Source of the DNA: Streptomyces sp. A0958
GTDB lineage: Bacteria; Actinomycetota; Actinomycetes; Streptomycetales; Streptomycetaceae
Reading direction: 5' to 3'
NCBI RefSeq assembly: GCF_004795035.1
Contig: NZ_SSBK01000050.1
Span: 1-37,151 of the forward strand
Length of the DNA stretch: 37,151 nt
Below the pieces are notes generated by a model. That model did not search any database, was not told the DNA's origin, and saw only the letters and a list, made by a program, of their open reading frames with translations. How positions within the stretch are numbered: position 1 is the stretch's first letter; each line of letters starts with the position of its first letter. The translations under genes were made by a program, and so were the position numbers. This document shows positions 22,489 to 29,995 of this stretch, piece by piece.

Positions 22489-23148
22489 ATGGAGACAACG
22501 AGTCGGGTGGGCGCACAGGACGCGCCGGACACGGTCACGGCGGAGGCGGTCCCGGCGGCCCGGCTCACGCTCGACGGCTATCTGCGGTCCCCTTTCCCCT
22601 GGTACGCGCTGGACGAGGCGTTCACCGGCGCGCGCCGGCTGATGCCCCTCGGCACGGCCGCGGACGGCTCGGTGCAGCACGGCTCCATCGGCCACGGCGA
22701 CGAGCCCCTGGTACGGGGCGACTGCGGCGCGGACAAGCAGCGGTTCGCGGTCGTGGTCACCGTCGGCAGCAGCCCCGTACGGCGCAGCGGTGACGGCACC
22801 GGGGTCCTGGAGGCCACGACGGTCTCCTCCGCGGCCTGGCTGGCGGGTTCCGGCCTGCTGGCCTGCACCTGGCCGCCGCAGCTGGACCACACCCTGCGCG
22901 ACGACTGGCTGGACCAGCAGACGGAGACGGCGTTCGAACTCGCCGATGATCTGGACGGCCCCGCCTGGTCGGCGCTGTCCCTGCCGGTCGACGGAGTGCC
23001 GGTGCCGTTCCACTACCGCGAGTCCGAGTTCGGCTGGGTGCTGGCCGGCTCCGCGCCCGGCGGGGTGCACATCGGCGCCTACGGGCGCGGCATGAGCGCG
23101 TACGGTCTGGGCTTCTCGGAGGTCAAGGACATCGAGTCCTACGTGTGA
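22489..23148 (+). CDS. Conserved hypothetical protein
   Basis: About 219 residues from the ATG at 22489; an in-frame ATG at 22441 would add 16. GAGGAGG lies 11 bases before 22489, slightly favouring it. No signal peptide or membrane segment is visible. The segment GYLRSPFPWYALDEAFTGARRLMPLG and the C-terminal GAYGRGMSAYGLGFSEV are striking and look conserved, but I recognise no family with a known activity. It follows tatB by 116 bases and ends at a strong bidirectional terminator. Confidence 0.75.
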   Translation: METTSRVGAQDAPDTVTAEAVPAARLTLDGYLRSPFPWYALDEAFTGARRLMPLGTAADGSVQHGSIGHGDEPLVRGDCGADKQRFAVVVTVGSSPVRRSGDGTGVLEATTVSSAAWLAGSGLLACTWPPQLDHTLRDDWLDQQTETAFELADDLDGPAWSALSLPVDGVPVPFHYRESEFGWVLAGSAPGGVHIGAYGRGMSAYGLGFSEVKDIESYV

Positions 23149-23167
23149 CCGGGCGAGCAGCGGGGAG

Positions 23168-23190
23168 GGCCGGGGCCCTCGGCCCCGGCC
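23168..23190. terminator. Bidirectional terminator between convergent genes
   Basis: A perfect 10-bp stem (GGCCGGGGCC and complement) with a CTC loop extends to about 14 pairs if G.U is allowed. It lies between the stop at 23148 (plus) and the mrp stop at 23208 (minus). Confidence 0.85.
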
Positions 23191-23207
23191 TTCCGTGTGT
23201 CCCGGCG

Positions 23208-24341
23208 TCAGAACTTGTTGCGCGGGGTGATGCCCAGCGACATGCCCGACAGGCCGCGCTGACGGCCGCTCAGCTTGCCCGCGATGGCGCGCAGCGCCTT
23301 GCCGGCGGGGGAGTCGGGGTCGGACAGCACGACGGGCTTGCCCTCGTCGCCGCCCTCGCGCAGCCGTACGTCGATCGGGATGCTCCCCAGGACCGGCACC
23401 TCGGCGCCGACCGTCTTCGTCAGCCCCTCGGCGACCCGGGCACCGCCGCCCGAGCCGAACACGTCGACCATCTCGTCGCAGTGCGGGCACGGCATGCCCG
23501 ACATGTTCTCGACGACGCCGACGATCTTCTGGTGGGTCTGGACGGCGATCGAACCGGCCCGCTCGGCCACCTCGGCCGCGGCCTGCTGCGGGGTGGTGAC
23601 GACCAGGATCTCCGCGTTCGGCACGAGCTGGGCGACCGAGATCGCGATGTCACCGGTGCCCGGCGGCAGGTCGAGCAGCAGGACGTCCAGGTCGCCCCAG
23701 TACACATCGGCGAGGAACTGCTGGAGCGCGCGGTGCAGCATCGGGCCGCGCCACACCACCGGGGCGTTGCCCGGGGTGAACATGCCGATGGAGATGACCT
23801 TCACGCCGTGCGAGGACGGCGGCATGATCATGTTCTCGACCTGGGTCGGCCTGCCGTCCGCACCCAGCATCCGGGGCACGCTGTGCCCGTAAATGTCCGC
23901 GTCCACGACACCGACCTTGAGCCCGTCCGCCGCCATCGCCGCGGCCAGGTTCACCGTCACCGAGGACTTGCCGACGCCGCCCTTGCCGGAGGCGACCGCG
24001 TACACCCGGGTCAGCGAGCCGGGCTTCGCGAAGGGCACCTCGCGCTCCGCCGTACCGCCGCGCAGTGACGCCGCGAGGTCCTTGCGCTGCTCGTCGCTCA
24101 TGACGTCGAGGGTGACCTCGACCCGCGACACGCCCTCGACGAGGGCCACCGCGTCGGTCACGTTCCTGGTGATCGTCTCGCGCATCGGACAGCCGGAGAC
24201 GGTGAGGTACACCGTGACAGCGACCACACCGTCAGGATCGATGTCGACCGATTTCACCATGCCCAGCTCGGTGATCGGGCGGTGGATCTCCGGGTCGTTC
24301 ACTGTCGCCAGTGCCTCAAGCACCGCGTCTTCCGTAGCCAT
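23208..24341 (-). CDS. mrp: Mrp/ApbC-type P-loop ATPase, iron-sulfur carrier
   Basis: A 377-residue protein. The N-terminal MIP18/DUF59 domain (about 1-85, with Cys51 in SGCPM) is fused to a ParA/MinD-like ATPase. The deviant Walker A is GKGGVGKS (119-126) and the switch region is LLLDLPPGTGD (221-231). The CxxC that carries the bridging Fe-S cluster is Cys285/Cys288 (MPCPHC). It loads Fe-S clusters onto apoproteins. The ATG at 24341 lies exactly 6 bases after a TACTAT -10 element with no ribosome site, so the message is probably leaderless. Confidence 0.95.
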   Translation of the reverse strand: MATEDAVLEALATVNDPEIHRPITELGMVKSVDIDPDGVVAVTVYLTVSGCPMRETITRNVTDAVALVEGVSRVEVTLDVMSDEQRKDLAASLRGGTAEREVPFAKPGSLTRVYAVASGKGGVGKSSVTVNLAAAMAADGLKVGVVDADIYGHSVPRMLGADGRPTQVENMIMPPSSHGVKVISIGMFTPGNAPVVWRGPMLHRALQQFLADVYWGDLDVLLLDLPPGTGDIAISVAQLVPNAEILVVTTPQQAAAEVAERAGSIAVQTHQKIVGVVENMSGMPCPHCDEMVDVFGSGGGARVAEGLTKTVGAEVPVLGSIPIDVRLREGGDEGKPVVLSDPDSPAGKALRAIAGKLSGRQRGLSGMSLGITPRNKF

Positions 24342-24347
24342 ACATCG

Positions 24348-24378
24348 ATAGTACGGGTGCGCGCAGCGCTCCATGCAA
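24348..24378 (-). promoter_or_regulatory. mrp promoter giving a leaderless message
   Basis: On the minus strand TTGCAT (24378-24373), a 19-base spacer and TACTAT (24353-24348) are followed by 6 bases and then the mrp ATG. Confidence 0.6.
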
Positions 24379-24402
24379 GGGTGGTGACGGGCGACGGGAG
24401 GG

Positions 24403-24420
24403 CGGTACGGCGCCGTACCG
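24403..24420 (-). terminator. 18-bp palindrome after the DUF1003 gene
   Basis: CGGTACGGCGCCGTACCG is a perfect palindrome starting 18 bases past the DUF1003 stop. It is probably the terminator of the MgtE_N/CBS-DUF1003 operon. Lying 25 bases upstream of the mrp -35, it could also act as an operator. Confidence 0.5.
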
Positions 24421-24438
24421 TACGCGTGAGTAGCCCTG

Positions 24439-24993
24439 TCAGCGGTCCTCGTCACTCTCGGCGGACAGCAGCGCGCGCCGGTCGTCCAGGTCCCTCACCA
24501 GGTTCTCCAGCTCGGAGCGAATCCAGTCCCGGGTGGCGACCTCCCCCAGGCCCATCCGCAGCGCCGCGATCTCTCTGGTCAGGTACTCGGTGTCGGCGAT
24601 GGAGCGCTCGTTCTGCTTGCGGTCCTGCTCGTGGGTGACCCGGTCGCGGTCGTCCTGCCGGTTCTGCGCGAGCAGGATCAGCGGGGCCGCGTACGAGGCC
24701 TGGAGCGAGAGCATCAGCGTCAGGAAGATGAACGGGTACTGGTCGAACCGCACGTTCGCCGGCGCGAAGATGTTCCACGCCACCCACACGATGATGATCA
24801 GCGTCATCCAGACGATGAACCGGCCCGTGCCCAGGAAGCGCGCGATGCGCTCCGAGAACCGGCCGAACGCCTCGGGGTCGTACTCCGGCAGCAGCCGCCG
24901 GCGCGGCGCCTTCGGCTGGTCGAGCCGGGCCCTGGGCGTACGGGTCAGCGCCGTCGCGCCGTTCGACGCCCTCGCACGGTCCTCACCGGCCAC
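24439..24993 (-). CDS. DUF1003 membrane protein
   Basis: A 184-residue protein with two predicted membrane helices, FIVWMTLIIIVWVAWNIF (about 59-76) and FIFLTLMLSLQASYAAPLIL (about 88-107). These carry the family's conserved FDxYPFxFLxLxLSxQAxYAAPxIL segment. A highly charged coiled-coil tail follows (QDDRDRVTHEQDRKQNERS). The GTG start at 24993 overlaps the 3' end of the MgtE_N/CBS gene by 11 bases, so the two are coupled. The role is unknown, but constant pairing with an MgtE-like cytosolic protein suggests a membrane partner in ion homeostasis. Confidence 0.88.
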   Translation of the reverse strand: MAGEDRARASNGATALTRTPRARLDQPKAPRRRLLPEYDPEAFGRFSERIARFLGTGRFIVWMTLIIIVWVAWNIFAPANVRFDQYPFIFLTLMLSLQASYAAPLILLAQNRQDDRDRVTHEQDRKQNERSIADTEYLTREIAALRMGLGEVATRDWIRSELENLVRDLDDRRALLSAESDEDR

Positions 24994-26257
24994 GGAGCAC
25001 CCCCTCCTGGCCGTGGAAGTCGGTCTCCCGCCAGTCGTCGGGCAGCAGGTGGTCCAGGACGTCGTCCACGGTCACCGCGCCCAGCAGCGAACCGCTCTCG
25101 TCCACCACCGGCACCGACACCAGGTTGTACGCCGCCAGGTAACTGGTCACCACCGACAGCGGGGTGTCCGGCGGCAGCGGCACCAGGTCGCTGTCGAGGA
25201 GCGAGCTGACCAGGGTGAACGGCGGGTCGCGCAGCAGCCGCTGGAAGTGCACGGTGCCCAGGTACTTCCCCGTCGGCGTCTCGTCCGGCGACCGGCACAC
25301 GTACACCTGCGCGGCCAGCGCCGGCGACAGGTCGGACTGGCGGACCCGGGCCAGCGCGTCGGCGACGGTGGCGTCCGGGCGCAGGATGACCGGCTCGGTC
25401 GTCATGAGCCCGCCCGCGGTGCGCTCCTCGTACGACAGCAGGCGCCGCACGTCCGCCGCGTCGCCCGGCCGCATCAGCGTCAGCAGCCGCTCCTTGTCCT
25501 CCTCGGGCAGCTCGGAGAGCAGGTCGGCCGCGTCGTCCGGGTCCATCGCCTCCAGGACGTCCGCCGCGCGCTCCTCCTGGAGCTTGCCGATGATCTCCAC
25601 CTGGTCGTCCTCGGGCAGCTCCTCCAGGACGTCGGCGAGCCGGTCGTCGTCCAGCGCGGCCGCGACCTCCGCCCGGCGCTTCGGGGTGAGGTGGTGCAGG
25701 GCGTTGGCGACGTCGGCGGGGCGCAGCCTCTCGAAGGTGGCCACCAGCGACTCGGCGCCCTGCCCGTGCTCCTCCAGCGAGAAACCCTTCACCGCCGACC
25801 ACTCGACGGTCAGCGTCTCGCCCTTGCGGCGCAGTGCCCCGCCCCGGCCCTTGCGGACGAAGTACTTGTCGATCTCCCAGTCCCGGCGGGCCGGCAGCTG
25901 CTGGATCGCCACGTCCAGGATGGTGACCTCCTCGTCCGTCTCGACCAGGCGCACCCGGCGGTCGAGGAACTCGCCGAGCACCAGGCGTTCGGTGGGCCGC
26001 TGTTCGAAGCGCCGCATGTTGACCACGCCGGTGGTGATCACCTGCCCCGACTCGACGCCCGTCACCCGGGTCATCGGCAGGAAGATCCGCCGCCGGCTCA
26101 CCACCTCGACCACCATGCCGAGCAGCCGGGGCGGCCGGCCGCCGACCCGGAGCATCGCGACCAGGTCGCGGACGCGGCCCACCTGGTCGCCGTTGGGATC
26201 GAAGACCGGCACACCGGACAGGTGCGAGACGAAGACCCGGGGCGTGACCGGTGTCAT
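24983..26257 (-). CDS. MgtE intracellular-domain/CBS-pair protein without membrane domain
   Basis: A 424-residue cytosolic protein. It has an N-terminal PRC-barrel-like part (about 1-160), an MgtE_N helical domain (about 185-285, LADVLEELPEDDQVEIIGKL and VLEAMDPDDAADLLSELP) and a CBS pair (about 290-415). It corresponds to the Mg2+-sensing half of MgtE channels but lacks the five-helix membrane domain. It overlaps the DUF1003 membrane gene, which might supply the membrane part. A palindrome and another inverted repeat (26283-26324) lie in its upstream region. Rv1232c is the likely mycobacterial equivalent. Confidence 0.88.
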   Translation of the reverse strand: MTPVTPRVFVSHLSGVPVFDPNGDQVGRVRDLVAMLRVGGRPPRLLGMVVEVVSRRRIFLPMTRVTGVESGQVITTGVVNMRRFEQRPTERLVLGEFLDRRVRLVETDEEVTILDVAIQQLPARRDWEIDKYFVRKGRGGALRRKGETLTVEWSAVKGFSLEEHGQGAESLVATFERLRPADVANALHHLTPKRRAEVAAALDDDRLADVLEELPEDDQVEIIGKLQEERAADVLEAMDPDDAADLLSELPEEDKERLLTLMRPGDAADVRRLLSYEERTAGGLMTTEPVILRPDATVADALARVRQSDLSPALAAQVYVCRSPDETPTGKYLGTVHFQRLLRDPPFTLVSSLLDSDLVPLPPDTPLSVVTSYLAAYNLVSVPVVDESGSLLGAVTVDDVLDHLLPDDWRETDFHGQEGVLRGR

Positions 26258-26282
26258 GCCTGTGCCTCCTCGCTCGCCTCCA

Positions 26283-26324
26283 GGCGGCTCCGGAGCCGCC
26301 CGCTTCCGACAGTTATTGCACTGT
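26283..26324. promoter_or_regulatory. Two inverted repeats in the divergent region before the MgtE_N/CBS and lipoprotein genes
   Basis: GGCGGCTCCGGAGCCGCC (26283-26300) is a perfect 18-bp palindrome lying 25 bases before the minus-strand ATG. ACAGT TATTGC ACTGT (26309-26324) lies in an AT-rich patch, the likely promoter area. No hexamer pair is convincing on either strand. Confidence 0.4.
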
Positions 26325-26463
26325 TATGACGTGATCAGGCTAGCCCGTACCCTCGCGGACCGCCCCGGCGGACCGTCCGGACGGCTCCGGGCCCAACGGC
26401 GTAGACCACCCGGGTACGCTGCCGTCTGCCACCCCCACCATGAAGATGAGAGGCAGTGCGCCT

Positions 26464-27240
26464 GTGACCTCTTTCGTGCCGCCCGGCCGGGCCCGCCGCC
26501 GGACCGCCTCCCTCGCCGTCGTGCTCTGCGCGGGGCTGACCGCGGCCCTGACCGCGTGCGGGGGCGAGGACCCGGACAAGGGGACCAACGGCGTCGGCAG
26601 ACTCTCCGCACCGGAGATCGAGAAGAAGGCACAGGCGGCGGCGGACGCCGCCGACGCGGTGCGCCTCGCCGGCACGCTGGTGAGCAAGGGGGGCACGTAC
26701 AGGATCGACATGCGGCTCAAGAACAAGGGCGGCGCGGGCTCCGTCACCTCGAAGAACAGCACCTTCGCACTGCTGCGGATCGGTGACGAGCTATACCTCA
26801 AGGCCGGCGCCGGCTTCTGGAGCCACGACGACGGGGGCGGGGCGGACTCCGGCAAGGACGGCGCGACGGCAGCGGACAAGCTGGAGGACAAGTACGTCAA
26901 GGTCCCCGGCGACGACCCCACGTACAAGCAGCTGAGCGGCTTCACCGACAAGAAGGTGCTGCTCGACGGGCTGCTCACGCTGCACGGCAAGCTCGCCAAG
27001 GGCGACCGCGACGAGGTCGCCGGGGTGCGCACCGTACGGATCATGGGCGGCGAGGGCGAGGGTGGCGCGCTCGACGTGTCCCTGGAGGGCAAGCCGTATC
27101 CGCTGCGCTTCGCCCGGGGCGGCGGCGGGGGAGTCGTCACGCTCGCCGACTGGGGCAAGGACTTCGCGCTCAAGGCCCCCGCCGAGGACGAGACGGTCGA
27201 CTACGGCAAGCAGCTGCCGAAGACGTCGTCCTCCTCGTGA
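26464..27240 (+). CDS. Lipoprotein of LppX/LprG-like appearance
   Basis: About 258 residues from the GTG at 26464; an ATG at 26440 would add 8. A lipoprotein signal is visible: Arg-rich start (GRARRR), hydrophobic core and lipobox LTAC with the acylated Cys in TACGGEDP. The mature part has the pattern of the outer-surface lipoprotein fold (VRLAGTLVSKGGTYRIDMRL, KYVKVPGDDPTYKQLSGFTDKKVLL). A Ser-rich C-terminus follows. Such folds bind lipids in mycobacteria, but no ligand can be assigned here. A GAGAGG site lies 10 bases upstream of the GTG. Confidence 0.82.
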   Translation: MTSFVPPGRARRRTASLAVVLCAGLTAALTACGGEDPDKGTNGVGRLSAPEIEKKAQAAADAADAVRLAGTLVSKGGTYRIDMRLKNKGGAGSVTSKNSTFALLRIGDELYLKAGAGFWSHDDGGGADSGKDGATAADKLEDKYVKVPGDDPTYKQLSGFTDKKVLLDGLLTLHGKLAKGDRDEVAGVRTVRIMGGEGEGGALDVSLEGKPYPLRFARGGGGGVVTLADWGKDFALKAPAEDETVDYGKQLPKTSSSS

Positions 27241-27255
27241 CCGGAGCGCACCGGA

Positions 27256-27771
27256 CTACTTGCGCAGCGAGCGCTTCAGGAGGCGGGGCAGCCCCGCCGG
27301 GACCGGGAGCCGGGTGGTCGCCGGGGTGGGCAGCGGCGCGGCCGCCCCGGAGGTGTCCGGCAGCTCGGTGCGGGCGTCGCGGGGCGCGAGCCGTACGATC
27401 CGGCACTCGCGCGCCCACCGCTCGGGCATCCGCTCGGCGTCCGGGGCGTTCAGCCGCTTGCCCTTGAGCTCGGCGACGGCGGCCTCCCACTCCTCGGAGT
27501 GCGGGGCGAGCTCGCTCACCGAGGCCGACCAGGCGACGATACGGCCGCCCTTGTCCTTGCTGCGGACGGTCACCTCCGCGGTGGCGCCGTCGGTGAGACC
27601 GGCCGGGAGCGGCTGCTCGCCGGGGCCGTCGCCGACCAGGTGCGCCGCCCCCTCGTGCCACACGTGCCACAGCGCCCGCGCGGGGCCGGTGCCGCGCGCC
27701 CAGATGAGGCCCGACTTCTTCGTGGCCTCCTCGACGAGGGCCGGCCCGAGGAGCGTGTCAGCAGCAGTCAT
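27256..27771 (-). CDS. Conserved hypothetical protein, possible split-barrel fold
   Basis: A 171-residue cytosolic protein without Cys-rich or membrane features. The N-terminal half (SGLIWARGTGPARALWHVWHEGAAHLVGDG) resembles the start of FMN-binding split-barrel (pyridoxamine-phosphate-oxidase-like) proteins. The evidence is thin. The basic C-terminal tail (LPRLLKRSLRK) is unusual. It lies 34 bases downstream of corA on the same strand and may be co-transcribed. Confidence 0.7.
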   Translation of the reverse strand: MTAADTLLGPALVEEATKKSGLIWARGTGPARALWHVWHEGAAHLVGDGPGEQPLPAGLTDGATAEVTVRSKDKGGRIVAWSASVSELAPHSEEWEAAVAELKGKRLNAPDAERMPERWARECRIVRLAPRDARTELPDTSGAAAPLPTPATTRLPVPAGLPRLLKRSLRK

Positions 27772-27805
27772 GGGCAGAGCTTAGACGGGCCCCGCCCCCG
27801 GGCGT

Positions 27806-28927
27806 TCAGAGCCAGCCGTTGCGCTTGAGCATGCGGTGGATGGAGAAGCAGACGACGCCGATGACGCCCATCACCATCGGGTAGCCGTACCGCCAGTGCA
27901 CCTCCGGCATGTTCGTGAAGTTCATGCCGTAGACGCCGCAGATCATCGTCGGTACGGCGATGATGGCCGCCCAGGACGTGATCTTGCGCATGTCCTCGTT
28001 CTGCGCGACGGTCGCCTGCGCCAGATTGGCCTGGAGGATCGAGTTCAGCAGCTCGTCGAAGCCGATGACCTCTTCCTGGACCCGCGCCAGGTGGTCGGCG
28101 ACGTCCCGGAAGTACTTCTGGATGTCGGGGTCGATCAGCCGCATCGGCCGCTCGCTGAGCAGCTGCATCGGGCGCAGCAGCGGCGAGACGGCCCGCTTGA
28201 ACTCCAGCACCTCGCGCTTGAGCTGGTAGATCCGGCCCGCGTCGGAGCCGCGCGAACTGCCCTTGTCCGGGGTGGAGAAGACCTCGATCTCCACCTCGTC
28301 GATGTCCTCCTGCACCGCGCCCGCCACCGCGATGTACCCGTCCACGACGTGGTCGGCGATGGAGTGCAGCACCGCGGAGGGGCCCTTGGCGAGCAGCTCG
28401 GGGTCCTCCTCCAGGCGGTGGCGCAGCGCCCGCAGCGAGCCGTGGCCGCCGTGCCGCACGGTGATGACGAAGTCCCGGCCGGTGAAGCACATGACCTCGC
28501 CGGTCTCCACGAGCTCGCTGGTCGCGGTCAGCTCGGTGTGCTCGACGTAGTGGATGGTCTTGAAGACGGTGAACAGGGTGTCGTCGTACCGCTCCAGCTT
28601 GGGCCGCTGGTGGGCGTGGACGGCGTCCTCCACGGCCAGCGGGTGCAGCCCGAACTCCCGGGCGATTCCCGCGAATTCCTCCTCGGTCGGCTCGTGCAGA
28701 CCGATCCAGGCGAAGCCGCCCCCCTCCCGCACCCGGAGCATCGCCTCGCGGGGCGTGCGGCAGGTGCCGTCCACCTCGGTGAGGCGGCGGCCGTCGCGGT
28801 AGACCGCGCAGTCGACGACCGCGCTGGAGGCGGACGGGTCGCGGGTGGCGTCGTAGCTGTTGTGCAGGGTGGTGTTCCTGCGCAGGGACGGGCGCACGAC
28901 GGCGCGCAGGTCACGGATCATCGACAT
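27806..28927 (-). CDS. corA: CorA-family magnesium/divalent cation channel
   Basis: A 373-residue inner-membrane channel subunit (a pentamer in the family). A large cytoplasmic domain with a long helix is followed by two C-terminal membrane helices. The signature YGMNF ends the first helix (ITSWAAIIAVPTMICGVYGMNF), and MPEVHW forms the periplasmic loop. The ATG at 28927 has GAAGGAG upstream; a second ATG at 28921 is possible. About 400 bases of gene-free sequence precede it and hold a structured element (29197-29259). Control by magnesium is plausible but not shown. Confidence 0.93.
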   Translation of the reverse strand: MSMIRDLRAVVRPSLRRNTTLHNSYDATRDPSASSAVVDCAVYRDGRRLTEVDGTCRTPREAMLRVREGGGFAWIGLHEPTEEEFAGIAREFGLHPLAVEDAVHAHQRPKLERYDDTLFTVFKTIHYVEHTELTATSELVETGEVMCFTGRDFVITVRHGGHGSLRALRHRLEEDPELLAKGPSAVLHSIADHVVDGYIAVAGAVQEDIDEVEIEVFSTPDKGSSRGSDAGRIYQLKREVLEFKRAVSPLLRPMQLLSERPMRLIDPDIQKYFRDVADHLARVQEEVIGFDELLNSILQANLAQATVAQNEDMRKITSWAAIIAVPTMICGVYGMNFTNMPEVHWRYGYPMVMGVIGVVCFSIHRMLKRNGWL

Positions 28928-29335
28928 GGCTGACTCCTTCACGGAGGGCCGTCGGCGAGGGCGTGGAACAGCCCGGAATGGGGACGTGGGCTCACATCCG
29001 CAAAGCGGGCGGCACCGCGGCGGCGCGATGACGGCGTTCGCTACAGACAGGCAAAAAAGGCGTGCTCTTCCGTCGTGCGAAATGCCGTGGCCTTGACCGA
29101 GCAGGCGTCAGTTCACGCGGAAAGGTGTCGAGCGGAAGAGCGGTTGGTACTGCACGGTCGACTTGGATCCACCGCAGCCCCACCTCCTCCGGTCGGTCCC
29201 CCTTGGGGGATGACGTAGCGCCGGGACTTGAGAGCGACGCTTCTGCGTGCTGTCCCGGCCGGCACCCCAGGCTAGCAGCCGGCGCAGGGCCAATCCCTTA
29301 CTTTGCCCGTTCCATACGCGTCCTATGCTCGCCAC
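28928..29335. other. 408-bp upstream region of corA with a structured segment
   Basis: No convincing gene is seen on either strand; open frames here have poor codon use. The segment 29197-29259 holds three stacked hairpins. TCCCCC TT GGGGGA lies at 29197-29210. An outer 8-bp stem GCCGGGAC/GTCCCGGC (29220-29227/29252-29259) encloses a small ACGC TTCT GCGT hairpin (29237-29248). On the minus strand a TAGCCT -10-like motif lies just upstream (near 29271-29276). A T6 run (29051-29056 read as T on the minus strand) follows 140 bases later. Together this suggests a long structured corA leader. It does not match an M-box that I can recognise. Confidence 0.45.
29324..29329 (+). promoter_or_regulatory. 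-10 element of a leaderless promoter
   Basis: TATGCT is followed by 6 bases and then ATG (29336). CTTTGC or TTTGCC lies 16-17 bases upstream as a weak -35. No ribosome site is seen. Confidence 0.55.
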
Positions 29336-29920
29336 ATGGCACAAATTCTTGCGCTGGTCGAGGCACGTCTGCGGACGGCCCTGGGTGAACCGGACGCACG
29401 CGCAGCAGTGACGTTTCTCGGGACGGACCGGATCGAGGTGCTCCGATTCATCGACGGTGACATCGTGAGGTACGCCACGCTCGGCATGTCCGCCCAGCCG
29501 ATGTCCGACCCGACCGCCGCTCTCGCCGACCCGGTGAAGGGCCCGCGCGCCGAGCTGGTGCTGTCGGTACGGGGCGGGCTCGCCGACACCGACCAGGTGC
29601 TGCGCAAGCTCGCCGTACTGGCGGCCTCGCCCCAGGTGGAGGGCCTGATCGTGGCCCCCGGCGCCTCGCTGGACGTCGGCGAACCGCTGTGGCCCGGGGC
29701 ACCGTTCACCTCGGTGCTCGTCGCGGAGGGCGGGGGGCTGGTGGAGGACCTGGAGCTGGAGGAACCCCTGGAGCCCGTGCGCTTCCTGCCCCTGCTGCCG
29801 ATGACGCACAACGAGGCCGCCTGGAAGCGGGTCCGGGGCGCGCAGGAACTCCAGGAGCGGTGGCTCGCCCAGGGGACGGACCTGCGTGACCCGCTGCGGG
29901 TCTCGGCGGCTCTGGACTGA
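29336..29920 (+). CDS. Conserved protein, SUFU-like domain appearance
   Basis: A 194-residue cytosolic protein. The segments RIEVLRFIDGDIVRYATLGMSAQPM and LPLLPMTHNEAAWKRVRGAQELQERWL resemble bacterial suppressor-of-fused (SUFU) domain proteins. These often sit near toxins or immunity genes, but none is seen here. The ATG at 29336 is favoured because of the TATGCT motif 6 bases before it. Function unknown. Confidence 0.75.
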   Translation: MAQILALVEARLRTALGEPDARAAVTFLGTDRIEVLRFIDGDIVRYATLGMSAQPMSDPTAALADPVKGPRAELVLSVRGGLADTDQVLRKLAVLAASPQVEGLIVAPGASLDVGEPLWPGAPFTSVLVAEGGGLVEDLELEEPLEPVRFLPLLPMTHNEAAWKRVRGAQELQERWLAQGTDLRDPLRVSAALD

Positions 29921-29995
29921 CGCGGGGCGTACGCGAAAGCTCCGCCGCGCGGCCAGGAGGGAGGCCGCGGACGGGGCGGTACGGGGTGGTGGGGG

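Noticed and set aside
29197..29259. M-box (ykoK) magnesium riboswitch
   Set aside because: The conserved M-box sequence blocks I know are not present; only unrelated stems are seen.
28992..29388. Small open frames on both strands upstream of corA
   Set aside because: Codon use is poor (TTT, TTG, AGA, TCT) and the frames cross structured sequence. A short uORF beginning at the GTG near 29183 after GGAGGAG cannot be excluded but is not supported.
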